A stretch of DNA of 58,225 nucleotides from Actinomycetota bacterium (GTDB taxonomy: Bacteria; Actinomycetota; Acidimicrobiia; Acidimicrobiales; AC-14), in the NCBI GenBank assembly GCA_040754375.1, contig JBFMCT010000019.1:1-58225 (forward strand), written 5' to 3'. The notes below the pieces were generated by a model. That model saw only the letters and a program-made list of their open reading frames with translations. It searched no databases and had not been told where the DNA came from. The translations under genes and the position numbers were made by a program. Positions 7,233 to 15,218 of this stretch are shown here, in pieces; position 1 is the stretch's first letter; each line of letters opens with the position of its first letter.

Positions 7233-9145
7233 ACCGGGTCATGTCCTCGACGAGGGACTCGTCCCGGCTGCGCCTGGGGATCCTGGGCGTAGTCGTGCTC
7301 TCGCTGTTCGCCACCCTGCTGGCCCGCCTGTGGTACCTCCAGGTGCTGGTCGCCCCCGACTTCCAGGTCGAGGCCCAGGCCAACAGCGTCCGGCTGGTCT
7401 ACACCGAAGCTCCCAGGGGACGCATCTTGGACCGCAACGGCGACGTCCTCGTGGAGAACCGGATCGTGCCCACGGTGGTCGTCGACCGGGTGGCCGTGGC
7501 CCGCGACCCCGACCTCCTGCCCCGCCTGGGCGCCTACCTGGGCAAGGACCCGGCCGAGCTCCAGCGCCGCGTCGACGACCTGCGCTTCAGCCAGTACCGG
7601 CCCGCCCCGGTGGCCGACGATGTCCGCAAGGAGCAGGTCGTCTACCTGCGTGAGCACCAGGCCGAGTTCCCCGGGGTCGACGTCGTGCAGCTCACCCAGC
7701 GCCACTACCCCCACGGCGAGCTGGCCGCTCACGTGCTGGGTTACGTGGGCGCGATCAACGATCGTGAGCTGGAGCCCCGCCGCAACCAGGGCTACCGGCC
7801 GGGCGACTCCATCGGCAAGTCGGGGGTGGAGCTGGCCTACGAGCAGGCCCTGCGGGGCCAGCCCGAGGTCGAGAAGCTCCAGGTCGACTCCCGCGACCGG
7901 GTGCTGCGCTCGCTGGGCAAGCAGCCCTCGGTGCCCGGTCACGACGTCGTGCTGACCATCGACATCGACGTCCAGGCGCTGGCCGAGGAGTCGCTGCGCC
8001 AGGGCCTGGAGACGGCCCGCCAGACGTGGGACCCTGACCAGCTCAAGCGGTTCCTGGCCCCGGCCGGCTCGGTCGTCGTCCAGGACCCCCGCGACGGGGC
8101 CATCTTGGCCATGGCCTCGTACCCGACCTACGACCCCACGACGTTCGCCAACGGGATAAGCACCAGCCACTTCCAGTTCCTGCAGGACCCGGCCAACCAC
8201 TACCCGCTGAACAACCGGGCGCTCCAGGGCCTGTACGCCCCGGCGTCGACGTTCAAGCTGGTGACGGCGATCGCGGCCCTGAGCAACCAGGCCATCGCGG
8301 CCAACACCACCATCATCGACAACGGCAGCATCGCCGTGGGTGACCCGCCCACGGTCTTCCGCAACGCCTTCGGAACGGCCCACGGGCGGGTCGACATGGC
8401 CCGGGCCATCAGCCTGTCGAGCGACGTCTACTTCTACGAGCTCGGGGCCAAGCTCGACAACCCCCGCAAGCCCTACCCCATCCAGGAGACGGCCCGGTCG
8501 TTCGGCATGGGGCGCATCACCGACGTCGAGCTGCCGTTCGAGGCCGAGGGCCGGGTGCCCGACCCCGAGTCCAAGCAGAAGCTGCACGAGGCCAACCCCG
8601 AGGCCTTCCCGTACGGGGAGTGGTTCACGGGCGACAACATCAACCTGTCGATTGGCCAGGGTGACCTGGTGGTCACTCCCTTGCAGCTAATCAACGCCTA
8701 CTCGGCGTTCGCCAACGGGGGGACCGTATGGGTGCCCCGGGTGGGGGGGGCCGTCCGCGACGTCGTCCACGGGACGAGCCGAGCCATCGAGGGCCGCCAG
8801 CACTCCAAAGCGGCCATGGAGAACGGCCACCGCGACGCCGTGATGGCCGGCCTGCGCCGGGTGGTCTCCGACGAGGAGGGCACGGCGTCGGCCGCCTTCG
8901 CCGGTTTCCCCCTCTCACGGTTCTCCCTGGCCGGCAAGACAGGAACGGCCGAGGTCGCCGGCAAGCAGGACACGGCCCTGTACGTCGGGTTCGGTCCCAT
9001 CGAGGACCCCCGCTACGCCGTGGCTGTGGTCATGGAGGAATCAGGGTTCGGTTCCTCGGCGGCCGCGCCCGTGGCCCGGAGGATCTTCGACGGCCTCGTG
9101 GGTAACCCGCCGGGGCCGGTGGCCCGGGTGGCGGGGCGGGACTGA
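7229..9145 (+). CDS. mrdA: penicillin-binding protein 2 (elongasome transpeptidase)
   Basis: Monofunctional class B transpeptidase that crosslinks new lateral peptidoglycan as the partner of RodA. 638 residues: a short cytoplasmic tail, one membrane helix (LGILGVVVLSLFATLLARLW), the pedestal domain beginning with the PRGRILDRNGDVLVEN motif, and the penicillin-binding domain with STFK at residues 340-343 (catalytic Ser340), SSD at 397-399 in the SxN position, and KTGT at 570-573. ATG 7229 overlaps the mreD stop; ATG 7241 is a possible alternative. A C-terminal LASSR-like tail is not seen. Confidence 0.95.
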   Translation: MNRVMSSTRDSSRLRLGILGVVVLSLFATLLARLWYLQVLVAPDFQVEAQANSVRLVYTEAPRGRILDRNGDVLVENRIVPTVVVDRVAVARDPDLLPRLGAYLGKDPAELQRRVDDLRFSQYRPAPVADDVRKEQVVYLREHQAEFPGVDVVQLTQRHYPHGELAAHVLGYVGAINDRELEPRRNQGYRPGDSIGKSGVELAYEQALRGQPEVEKLQVDSRDRVLRSLGKQPSVPGHDVVLTIDIDVQALAEESLRQGLETARQTWDPDQLKRFLAPAGSVVVQDPRDGAILAMASYPTYDPTTFANGISTSHFQFLQDPANHYPLNNRALQGLYAPASTFKLVTAIAALSNQAIAANTTIIDNGSIAVGDPPTVFRNAFGTAHGRVDMARAISLSSDVYFYELGAKLDNPRKPYPIQETARSFGMGRITDVELPFEAEGRVPDPESKQKLHEANPEAFPYGEWFTGDNINLSIGQGDLVVTPLQLINAYSAFANGGTVWVPRVGGAVRDVVHGTSRAIEGRQHSKAAMENGHRDAVMAGLRRVVSDEEGTASAAFAGFPLSRFSLAGKTGTAEVAGKQDTALYVGFGPIEDPRYAVAVVMEESGFGSSAAAPVARRIFDGLVGNPPGPVARVAGRD

Positions 9146-9147
9146 CG

Positions 9148-10302
9148 ATGGCCGTGACCACGCGCTATTCCGCGGGTACGGCCCGGGGAGGGCGGGACGC
9201 GGGTGCTCCCCAGCGCCACCTAGACATCGTCCTGTTGGTATCGGTGCTGTGCCTGACCGCCATCGGCCTGCTGATGATCTACTCGTCCACCCGCTCCCAG
9301 CAGGCGGCTGCCGGCCTCGACCCCCAAAACTTCCTGAAGCGCCAGGCCACCTTCGCGGCGATCGGGCTGGTGGTGATGGTCGTCGTGATGTTCATCGACT
9401 ACCGGGCCATGCGCGACGTGGCGCCCGTGATCTGGGTCGTGATCGTGGTGGCCCTCCTGGCCGTGCTCACCCCCCTGGGCAGTGCTGCCCGGGGCGCCCA
9501 CGCCTGGTTCCAGGTCGGGCCGCTCGACTTCCAGCCGTCCGAGGCGGCCAAGGTAGGGCTGATCATCGTGCTGGCCGCCTACCTGTCGGTGCACCGCGGC
9601 CGCCTCGAAGGCCCGCAGGTCTTGACCGCCCTGGCGCTGGCCGCCGTCCCCATGGGCCTCATCGCCATGCAGCCCGACATGGGCACCAACATGGTCTTCG
9701 TGGCCATGCTCATGGGCCTGCTCCTGGTGGCCGGCGCCCGCCCCCGCCACATCGGCGCCCTCACCGCCGTGGGGCTCGTGGGGGTGGTGGCCGTGTTCCA
9801 ACTGGGGATGCTCCAGGAGTACCAGCTCGACCGGCTCACGGCCTTCCTCGACCCTGCCGGCGACCCCCAGCGGTCGGCCTACAACCTGCGCCAGTCCCAG
9901 ATCGCCATCGCCGCCGGTGGCCTGACCGGCAAAGGCGTGTTCCAGGGGACCCAGACAAACCTGTCGTTCGTGCCCGAGCAGCACACCGACTTCATCTTCA
10001 CGGCGGTGGGCGAGGAGCTCGGCTTCCTGGGGGCGGCCACCCTGCTGGCCCTGTTCGGGCTGGTCATGTGGCGGACGTGGCGAGCAGCCTGCCTGGCCAA
10101 GGACGACTTCGGGACGCTCCTGTGCGTCGGTGTGCTGGCCGTGCTCCTGTTCCAGATATTCGAGAACATCGGCATGACCATGGGCATCACCCCCATCGCC
10201 GGCATCCCGTTGCCGTTCGTCTCCTACGGGGGCTCGTCCCTCCTGGCCATGTTCGCGGCCATCGGCCTTGTGCTCAACGTCCACATGCGGCGGTTCACCT
10301 GA
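9148..10302 (+). CDS. rodA: rod shape-determining peptidoglycan polymerase RodA (SEDS family)
   Basis: SEDS glycosyltransferase that polymerises lipid II at the lateral wall together with PBP2. 384 residues with about ten membrane helices. Family signatures are HAWFQVGPLDFQPSEAAKVG, EQHTDFIFTAVGEELGFLG and GITPIAGIPLPFVSYGGSS near the C-terminus. The gene starts 2 bases after mrdA and its stop overlaps the ATG of the SRAP gene. The position directly after mrdA makes it RodA and not FtsW. Confidence 0.95.
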   Translation: MAVTTRYSAGTARGGRDAGAPQRHLDIVLLVSVLCLTAIGLLMIYSSTRSQQAAAGLDPQNFLKRQATFAAIGLVVMVVVMFIDYRAMRDVAPVIWVVIVVALLAVLTPLGSAARGAHAWFQVGPLDFQPSEAAKVGLIIVLAAYLSVHRGRLEGPQVLTALALAAVPMGLIAMQPDMGTNMVFVAMLMGLLLVAGARPRHIGALTAVGLVGVVAVFQLGMLQEYQLDRLTAFLDPAGDPQRSAYNLRQSQIAIAAGGLTGKGVFQGTQTNLSFVPEQHTDFIFTAVGEELGFLGAATLLALFGLVMWRTWRAACLAKDDFGTLLCVGVLAVLLFQIFENIGMTMGITPIAGIPLPFVSYGGSSLLAMFAAIGLVLNVHMRRFT

Positions 10303-11021
10303 TGTGCGGCCGGGTCACGCTCGCCCGTCCCCTGGACGCCCTGGCCGAGCTGTTCGACGCGGCGGCTAGCCCCGTGCTGGCCGGCTCCTACGCCCCGAGC
10401 TGGAACATCGCGCCGACCTGCCCGGTAGTGGGGGTGGCGGCCACCGACCCGGACGGCCGGGAGCTGGACTACTACGTGTGGGGGTTGCGGGGCCGGTTCT
10501 TCAACGCCCGGGCCGAGACCATCGCGTCCAACGGGATCTTCGCGCCCGCCCTGCGCCAGCGGCGGCTGGCGGTCGTCGCCGACGGCTTCTACGAATGGGA
10601 GAAGGTCGACGGCGGGCGCCGCCCCTTTCTGTTCCGGCGGGCCGACGGCGGGCCCCTGGCCCTGGCCGGCCTGTGGGAGCCGTGGCGGGGCGAGGTACCG
10701 GCGGCCTCGGCGGCCGCCACTGCCGGCCGGACCGGTCCCCCGCGGGCGGCCACGGTTGTCACCACGGGCGCCGGGCCGGACATCGAGGGCGTCCATGACC
10801 GGATGCCGGCGGTGCTGGGGCCGGCCGAGCTGGACGAGTGGCTGTCGGCGGGGGTGCTGGGCCCCGCCGAGCTGTCGGCCCTCGTCCGCCCGGCACCCGC
10901 GGGCACGCTCGTCAGCCACCGCGTGAGCCCCCGGGTGGGGGACGCCCGTAACGACGGCCCTGGCCTCGTCGAGCCCTACGACGAGCCCGACGGCCCGGAG
11001 CCCCTCCGCCTCTTCGGCTGA
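10302..11021 (+). CDS. SOS response-associated peptidase (SRAP, YedK/HMCES family)
   Basis: The family forms a thiazolidine crosslink with abasic sites in single-stranded DNA, shielding them during replication. 239 residues. After removal of Met1, Cys2 (MCGRVTLARP) is the catalytic nucleophile; also present are NIAPT, RFFNARAETIASNG, VVADGFYEWEK (active-site Glu) and GVHDRMPAVL with the catalytic His, in the standard order. The ATG overlaps the rodA stop (TGATG), so it is the last gene of the mre operon. Why a DNA-repair gene sits there is unclear; the link may be transcriptional only. Confidence 0.93.
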   Translation: MCGRVTLARPLDALAELFDAAASPVLAGSYAPSWNIAPTCPVVGVAATDPDGRELDYYVWGLRGRFFNARAETIASNGIFAPALRQRRLAVVADGFYEWEKVDGGRRPFLFRRADGGPLALAGLWEPWRGEVPAASAAATAGRTGPPRAATVVTTGAGPDIEGVHDRMPAVLGPAELDEWLSAGVLGPAELSALVRPAPAGTLVSHRVSPRVGDARNDGPGLVEPYDEPDGPEPLRLFG

Positions 11022-11601
11022 CCCCGGAGCTTGGCGCAGGGGAGAGCGGCCGGCTCGGCACGAGATTGGGGCCGGCTATAGGTGCCACTCGGCCGGTCGG
11101 CTCCCAGTGGAGAGCCCCCGGGCCGAGCTTCTCGCGCCCGTGGGCCACTTCCGGCCGGCCCCGGCCGGTATACTCAGCCCGTCTTGATGAAGCTCCTCTG
11201 GTCTCGGGCCCTGCCGGTCCTGGCCAAGGTGCAGGCACTCGGCCGGTGGGCACGGGGTGGTGACGGAGCGCGCGGGTCGACGCCGCGAAGTGTGAGCGTC
11301 GCCCGGGTGGCCGGTTACCGACTCCTGCCGGTCGCAGCGTCCCGCCTTGCCGGACCTCACCTTCCGACCCTTTCCGCGGTCTGCCACGTCCTTCGTCGGG
11401 CCCCGGCACCCACCCCTGCTCAGCAACATCGCACAACGCCGGACGGGGCACCCCCCACGGGCAACCTCCCCGGTTGCAGTCGCCCCCTCCGGTTTACCCC
11501 CTCGACATGGCGCGCCGGCGCGCCCCCGGGCTCGCCCCCGGGGGCCGGCGACGGGCGCGCCGCACGCCCCGGCGCGTGCCCCTTCAGAAGGGACGCATCC
11601 C
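11022..11601 (+). other. 580-bp non-coding stretch / long rne leader
   Basis: No convincing gene is seen. A TATACT box lies at 11169-11174, which would give rne a leader of about 420 bases. Within the leader are a small hairpin (GCAACC 11461-11466 with GGTTGC 11472-11477) and GC palindromes around 11520-11550 just before the rne ribosome-binding site. An open frame from ATG 11187 runs into rne (to 11741), but its Arg/Pro-rich composition looks like a non-coding GC-rich frame. Confidence 0.45.
11169..11174 (+). promoter_or_regulatory. candidate -10 box of rne
   Basis: TATACT is one of the best -10 matches in the window, in an otherwise very GC-rich stretch. No clear -35 is seen at 17 bases. 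It predicts transcription starting near 11181. Confidence 0.4.
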
Positions 11602-13893
11602 ATGTCCGACCCCACACCGGCCCCCCTGCCTCGCGACCCGGCTGCGGCTCCGCCCGCGCCGGCACCGGCGGCCGCTCCAGTCTCTCCAGGCTCTTCGGGG
11701 CCCCCTCCGGCCACCCGGCCGGCCCCCCTACCCACACCTGAGGCCCATGCCGGCGAGGGCGTAGGCGGCGGTGTAGGCGGCGGCGCTCAAGGGCCCGCCG
11801 GTCCGTCGGAGCGAGCTGGCGGGGAATCGGGTGGGCCGCCCGACGCCGGCCCCGGTCCCCGTCGCCGGAGGCGAGGAAAGCGGGGCGGGCGTAACCGCCG
11901 GCCCGCCGGCCCGGCCGGCGCCGGTCCGGCCGACGGCGATAGTGACGGCGATGCCACTGACGACGATGCCCGCGCCAGCGATGCCCGCGACAGCGATGCC
12001 CATGACAGCGATGCCCGCGACCGGGGGACCCGCCCTGGGGGAGCCAACGCCCCCCGGCCCGGCCCCGGGGACGGGGGTGGCAACCGGCGGCGGGCGGGCT
12101 CGGCCCCCGGCGCAGCAGTGGCCGGGGCGGCCGGTACGGCCGGCGACCGGGGCGAGGGTGACGGCCAAGGCTCGGCGACCGGGGGTGCGGGCGGTCCCGC
12201 TCGTTCACCCTCCGGTTCGCGCTCGCGGGGAGCGGGGCGGTCCCGCCGGTCGGCCGGGACAGGAGGCGAAGCCCGTGCCCCCGGGGCCAGCCGCAACCCC
12301 GACGAGCTACCCGACCCACCCGGGGAAGGTCGTCCCTCGGCCGAGGCGGCCGAGCGGGCCCTGGTCCGCAAGCCCAGGATCGGCGACACCCGGCCGGCCC
12401 CGGCCCCGGCTCCGGCCGGGCCCAAGAGCGGGCGGGTGGCCGAGGGCGACAGCGAGGATGGCGGGGGCGGACGGCGCCGGAGACGGCGAGGCTCCCGGGG
12501 TGGCCGGGGAGACCGCGGCCCCCAGTTCGTCGACGGAACGCCGGGGGCCGACGGCGGTTCTCCGGTCGTGCTCGACGAGGAGACCTTGGAGCGCCGGCGA
12601 GGCCGGGAGCGCAAGGGCAAGCCCATCGGGCGCTACCTCATGTGCGTCCACTCCCGTCCCCATGCCACCCAGATCGCGGTCCTCGAGGGCCGCAGCCTCA
12701 TCGAGCACTACGTGTCGCGTCCGGCCGACGACGCCGCCCAGATCCACGGCAACATCTACCTGGGCCGGGTGCAGAACGTCCTGCCGGGCATGGAGGCCGC
12801 CTTCGTCGACATCGGGACCCCGAAGAATGCCGTGCTCTACCGGGGCGACGTGCAGTACGACCCCGAGGACGTCGAGGAGAAGGGCGCGGCCCCGGCGGCC
12901 GCTCGGATCGAACAGCTCCTGCGCCCCGGCCAGGGTGTCCTTTGCCAGGTCACCAAGAACCCGATAGGGCACAAGGGCGCCCGGCTCACCCAGGAGGTCT
13001 CCCTGGCCGGCCGGTTCGTCGTCCTGATCCCCCGGAGCACGACCTACGGGATCTCCAAGCGCTTGGCCGACGACGAGCGCAAGCGGCTGCGGCGCATCCT
13101 CGACGAGGTGAGGCCCAAGGGCCACGGGCTCATCGTCCGTACCGCGGCCGAGGGGGCGACGGCCGAGGAGCTACGGCGTGACATCGAGCGGCTGCAGCGC
13201 CAGTGGCAGCAGATCGAGGCCCTGGCCGCCAAGTCGCGGGCGCCCTCGCTGCTCTATCGCGAGCCCACCCTGGCCGTCCGGGTCATCCGCGAGGAGTTCA
13301 ACAAGGACTACCGGGGGGTGATCCTCGACGACCCGGTCCTCTACCAGGAGGTCAAGGACTACATCGAGGCCTTGATCCCCGAGCTGGCTGACCGGGTCGA
13401 GCTCTACGACGACCCCACGTTGCCTATCTTCGAGCGCCAGCACGTCCACGAGCAGCTCCACAAGGCCCTCGACCGCAAGGTGTGGCTGCCGTCGGGCGGT
13501 TCGATAATCATCGAGCGCACCGAAGCCCTCACGGTCATCGACGTGAACACCGGCAAGAACGTCGGCTCGTCCAACCTCGAGGACACCGTGTTCGTCAACA
13601 ACCTGGAGGCGGCCGAGGAGATCGCCCGCCAGCTCCGGCTGCGCGACGTCGGCGGCATCATCGTCATCGACTTCATCGACATGGAGGTCCGCCGCAACCG
13701 CGAAGAGGTGGTGCGGTCTTTCAAGGACGCCCTCAGCCGGGACAAGACCCGCACCCAGGTCTTCGAGATGTCGGAGCTGGGCCTGGTCGAGATGACCCGC
13801 AAGCGGGTCTCCGAAGGCCTTGTCGAGTCGTTCTCGGCCACGTGCCCCACTTGTGCAGGCCGGGGCATCGTTCTCGACGACACCTTGCTCTGA
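11602..13893 (+). CDS. rne: ribonuclease E/G
   Basis: Endoribonuclease of mRNA decay and rRNA processing. 763 residues. Residues ~1-340 are a disordered Ala/Pro/Gly and Arg-rich arm with an acidic SDARDSDAHDSDARD repeat and RRRRRG clusters that may bind RNA. The conserved core follows: an S1 domain (IHGNIYLGRVQNVLPGMEAA), the RNase H-like and 5'-sensor parts, catalytic Asp residues in LTVIDVNTGKNVG and GGIIVIDFIDM, and the zinc-link cysteines CPTCAGRG near the end. ATG 11602 is chosen because AGAAGGGA lies just upstream and the added 85 residues from 11347 look non-coding. A perfect 14-bp hairpin follows. Confidence 0.94.
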   Translation: MSDPTPAPLPRDPAAAPPAPAPAAAPVSPGSSGPPPATRPAPLPTPEAHAGEGVGGGVGGGAQGPAGPSERAGGESGGPPDAGPGPRRRRRGKRGGRNRRPAGPAGAGPADGDSDGDATDDDARASDARDSDAHDSDARDRGTRPGGANAPRPGPGDGGGNRRRAGSAPGAAVAGAAGTAGDRGEGDGQGSATGGAGGPARSPSGSRSRGAGRSRRSAGTGGEARAPGASRNPDELPDPPGEGRPSAEAAERALVRKPRIGDTRPAPAPAPAGPKSGRVAEGDSEDGGGGRRRRRRGSRGGRGDRGPQFVDGTPGADGGSPVVLDEETLERRRGRERKGKPIGRYLMCVHSRPHATQIAVLEGRSLIEHYVSRPADDAAQIHGNIYLGRVQNVLPGMEAAFVDIGTPKNAVLYRGDVQYDPEDVEEKGAAPAAARIEQLLRPGQGVLCQVTKNPIGHKGARLTQEVSLAGRFVVLIPRSTTYGISKRLADDERKRLRRILDEVRPKGHGLIVRTAAEGATAEELRRDIERLQRQWQQIEALAAKSRAPSLLYREPTLAVRVIREEFNKDYRGVILDDPVLYQEVKDYIEALIPELADRVELYDDPTLPIFERQHVHEQLHKALDRKVWLPSGGSIIIERTEALTVIDVNTGKNVGSSNLEDTVFVNNLEAAEEIARQLRLRDVGGIIVIDFIDMEVRRNREEVVRSFKDALSRDKTRTQVFEMSELGLVEMTRKRVSEGLVESFSATCPTCAGRGIVLDDTLL

Positions 13894-13909
13894 GAGCGCC
13901 CCCAGAAAG

Positions 13910-13941
13910 ACCACAGGCCCGCCGGGTGGCGGGCCTGTGGT
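13910..13941. terminator. bidirectional terminator between rne and the Ser/Thr-rich protein gene
   Basis: Perfect 14-bp inverted repeat (arms 13910-13923 and 13928-13941, core AGGCCCGCC/GGCGGGCCT) with a 4-base loop, lying between two convergent stop codons. No long T-run is present on the plus strand; the minus strand continues TCTTTCT. Confidence 0.82.
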
Positions 13942-13966
13942 CGGATCGGGTTGACGCCTACAAGGT

Positions 13967-14449
13967 CTACGTGGGGCTGCCGTTGGGCGACGAGCAGCCC
14001 GAGCTCACCATGATCTGGGCGATGGCGGCGGCCACCTCCGGGCTGCTGGCACTGTTGTAGTGCGACAGGAGGGCGGCACAGCGGGTGCTGGGCGTGGTGG
14101 TCGTCGTCGTGCTCGTCGAGGTGGTCGACGTGGACGTCGAAGTGGAAGTCGACGTCGACGAGGTGGAGGTCGAGGTCGAGGTGGACGAGGTGGAGGTGGA
14201 CGTGGTGGGGGCCGTCGACGTGGTCGTCTCGGGCACGGTGCAGCCACGGCCGATCATCTGGGCCTCGAGGGTGGCGATGACCGCCGGGTCGGTGGCCTCT
14301 ACATAGGCCGCCTGCAGCGTGGTGCAGCCGGGGGGCTCGGGCACGGCGCCCGCGCCGAGACCGGTAACGCCGATGCCGGCCGCCAACGATGCGGCGAAGA
14401 GCATGGCCACGAAGGCCGAACGCCGTTTGGTAGCTACCTGGTCCGCCAT
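13967..14449 (-). CDS. secreted protein with two matching C-x27-C modules joined by a Ser/Thr-rich linker
   Basis: Unknown function. 160 residues with a clear export signal (basic MADQVATKRR, then a hydrophobic SAFVAMLFAASLAAGIGV). Residues 42-70 and 124-152 are two copies of a 29-residue module. Each begins and ends with Cys and shares Tyr8, Pro14, Val16, Met24 and Gly28, so each probably forms one helical disulfide loop. They are joined by ~45 residues of almost pure Ser/Thr, a likely extended or glycosylated linker. The start has a good GGGGGAGG upstream on the minus strand. It is transcribed divergently from rplU. Confidence 0.76.
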   Translation of the reverse strand: MADQVATKRRSAFVAMLFAASLAAGIGVTGLGAGAVPEPPGCTTLQAAYVEATDPAVIATLEAQMIGRGCTVPETTTSTAPTTSTSTSSTSTSTSTSSTSTSTSTSTSTTSTSTTTTTTPSTRCAALLSHYNSASSPEVAAAIAQIMVSSGCSSPNGSPT

Positions 14450-14549
14450 CGGACCTCCCCCTGTGTCGAAGAATCGCCTGATCGGAGCACCGGGACCCTA
14501 CACCGTCCGTGGGCGCCGAGCACGGACATGGGCCGGCCCACCGGTGCGG

Positions 14550-14555
14550 TACGCT
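14550..14555 (+). promoter_or_regulatory. candidate -10 box of rplU-rpmA
   Basis: TACGCT ends 8 bases before the GTG start of rplU. This matches the leaderless arrangement seen at several other genes here. No clear -35 is visible. Confidence 0.45.
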
Positions 14556-14563
14556 GCCCCCTT

Positions 14564-14911
14564 GTGTACGCAGTGATCCGAACAGGTGGCAAGCAGTACC
14601 GGGTGGCCGAGGGCGACCGGGTCGACGTCGAGTTGCTGACGCTGGCGGGCGGCCGCGGCGACGTGACCTTCACGCCCGTCCTGGTCGTCGACGGAGCCCG
14701 GGTGGTGGCTGCGGCCACCGACCTGGCCGGCGCCGAGGTGCGGGCCAGGGTGGTCGGAGAGGCCAAGGGCCCCAAGATCCGGGGCTTCACCTACAAGAAC
14801 AAGTCCAACCAGCGCAAGCGCTGGGGCCACCGCCAGAAGTACACGACGATCGAGGTCACGGCCATCTCGGCGACTGGCTCGTCCCAGACCTCGACGGCCC
14901 AGGAGGGTTAG
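14564..14911 (+). CDS. rplU: 50S ribosomal protein L21
   Basis: Binds 23S rRNA together with L20 in the large subunit. 115 residues. The N-terminus [18 protein letters not shown] and the C-terminal [21 protein letters not shown] are the L21 signatures; a short Ser/Thr-rich extension follows. GTG 14564 is selected because it gives exactly the family N-terminus, while upstream codons of the open frame are antisense to the Ser/Thr-rich gene. No ribosome-binding site is seen, which suggests a leaderless start. It is followed after 2 bases by rpmA. Confidence 0.96.
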   Translation: MYAVIRTGGKQYRVAEGDRVDVELLTLAGGRGDVTFTPVLVVDGARVVAAATDLAGAEVRARVVGEAKGPKIRGFTYKNKSNQRKRWGHRQKYTTIEVTAISATGSSQTSTAQEG

Positions 14912-14913
14912 AG

Positions 14914-15165
14914 ATGTCCAAGACCAAGGGGGGCGGCTCCACCCGCAACGGCCGCGACTCGGCCGCCCAGCGGCTCGGCGTCAAGGTCTACGACGGCGGG
15001 CGGGTCACGGCCGGGGCCATCATCGTCCGCCAGCGGGGCACCCACTTCCACCCCGGCGAGCAGGTCGGGCGCGGTGGCGACGACACCCTGTTCGCGCTGG
15101 CCGACGGCACCGTGGCTTTCGCCCACCGCAAGGGCCGCCGGGTCGTCGACGTCCTGCCCCAGTAG
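14914..15165 (+). CDS. rpmA: 50S ribosomal protein L27
   Basis: Large-subunit protein whose N-terminus reaches the peptidyl-transferase centre. 83 residues, normal length; the core [20 protein letters not shown] and [20 protein letters not shown] are diagnostic. AGGAGGG at 14901-14907 inside the end of rplU serves as its ribosome-binding site. It begins MSKTKGG and has no cleavable N-terminal extension of the Firmicutes type. Confidence 0.97.
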   Translation: MSKTKGGGSTRNGRDSAAQRLGVKVYDGGRVTAGAIIVRQRGTHFHPGEQVGRGGDDTLFALADGTVAFAHRKGRRVVDVLPQ

Positions 15166-15218
15166 CAACCGGCCGTCCCTGGCCCCGGTGGCAGGGGCTC
15201 CGATGACTCTTTTCTTCC

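Noticed and set aside
11187-11741. Open frame with a leaderless-type start (TTG 11184/ATG 11187) upstream of and overlapping rne
   Set aside because: Composition is Arg/Pro/Gly-rich without domain or signal features and it overlaps the rne start by 140 bases; it looks like a chance frame in GC-rich DNA.
12642-13181. Several long frames on both strands within rne, obgE, pilus genes and liv genes
   Set aside because: High-GC coding DNA keeps non-coding frames open; these are Arg/Pro/Gly-rich and have no motifs.
14085-14306. Plus-strand frame encoding Val/Asp/Glu repeats
   Set aside because: It is antisense to the Ser/Thr-rich linker of the gene at 13967-14449, which has a signal peptide and ribosome-binding site.
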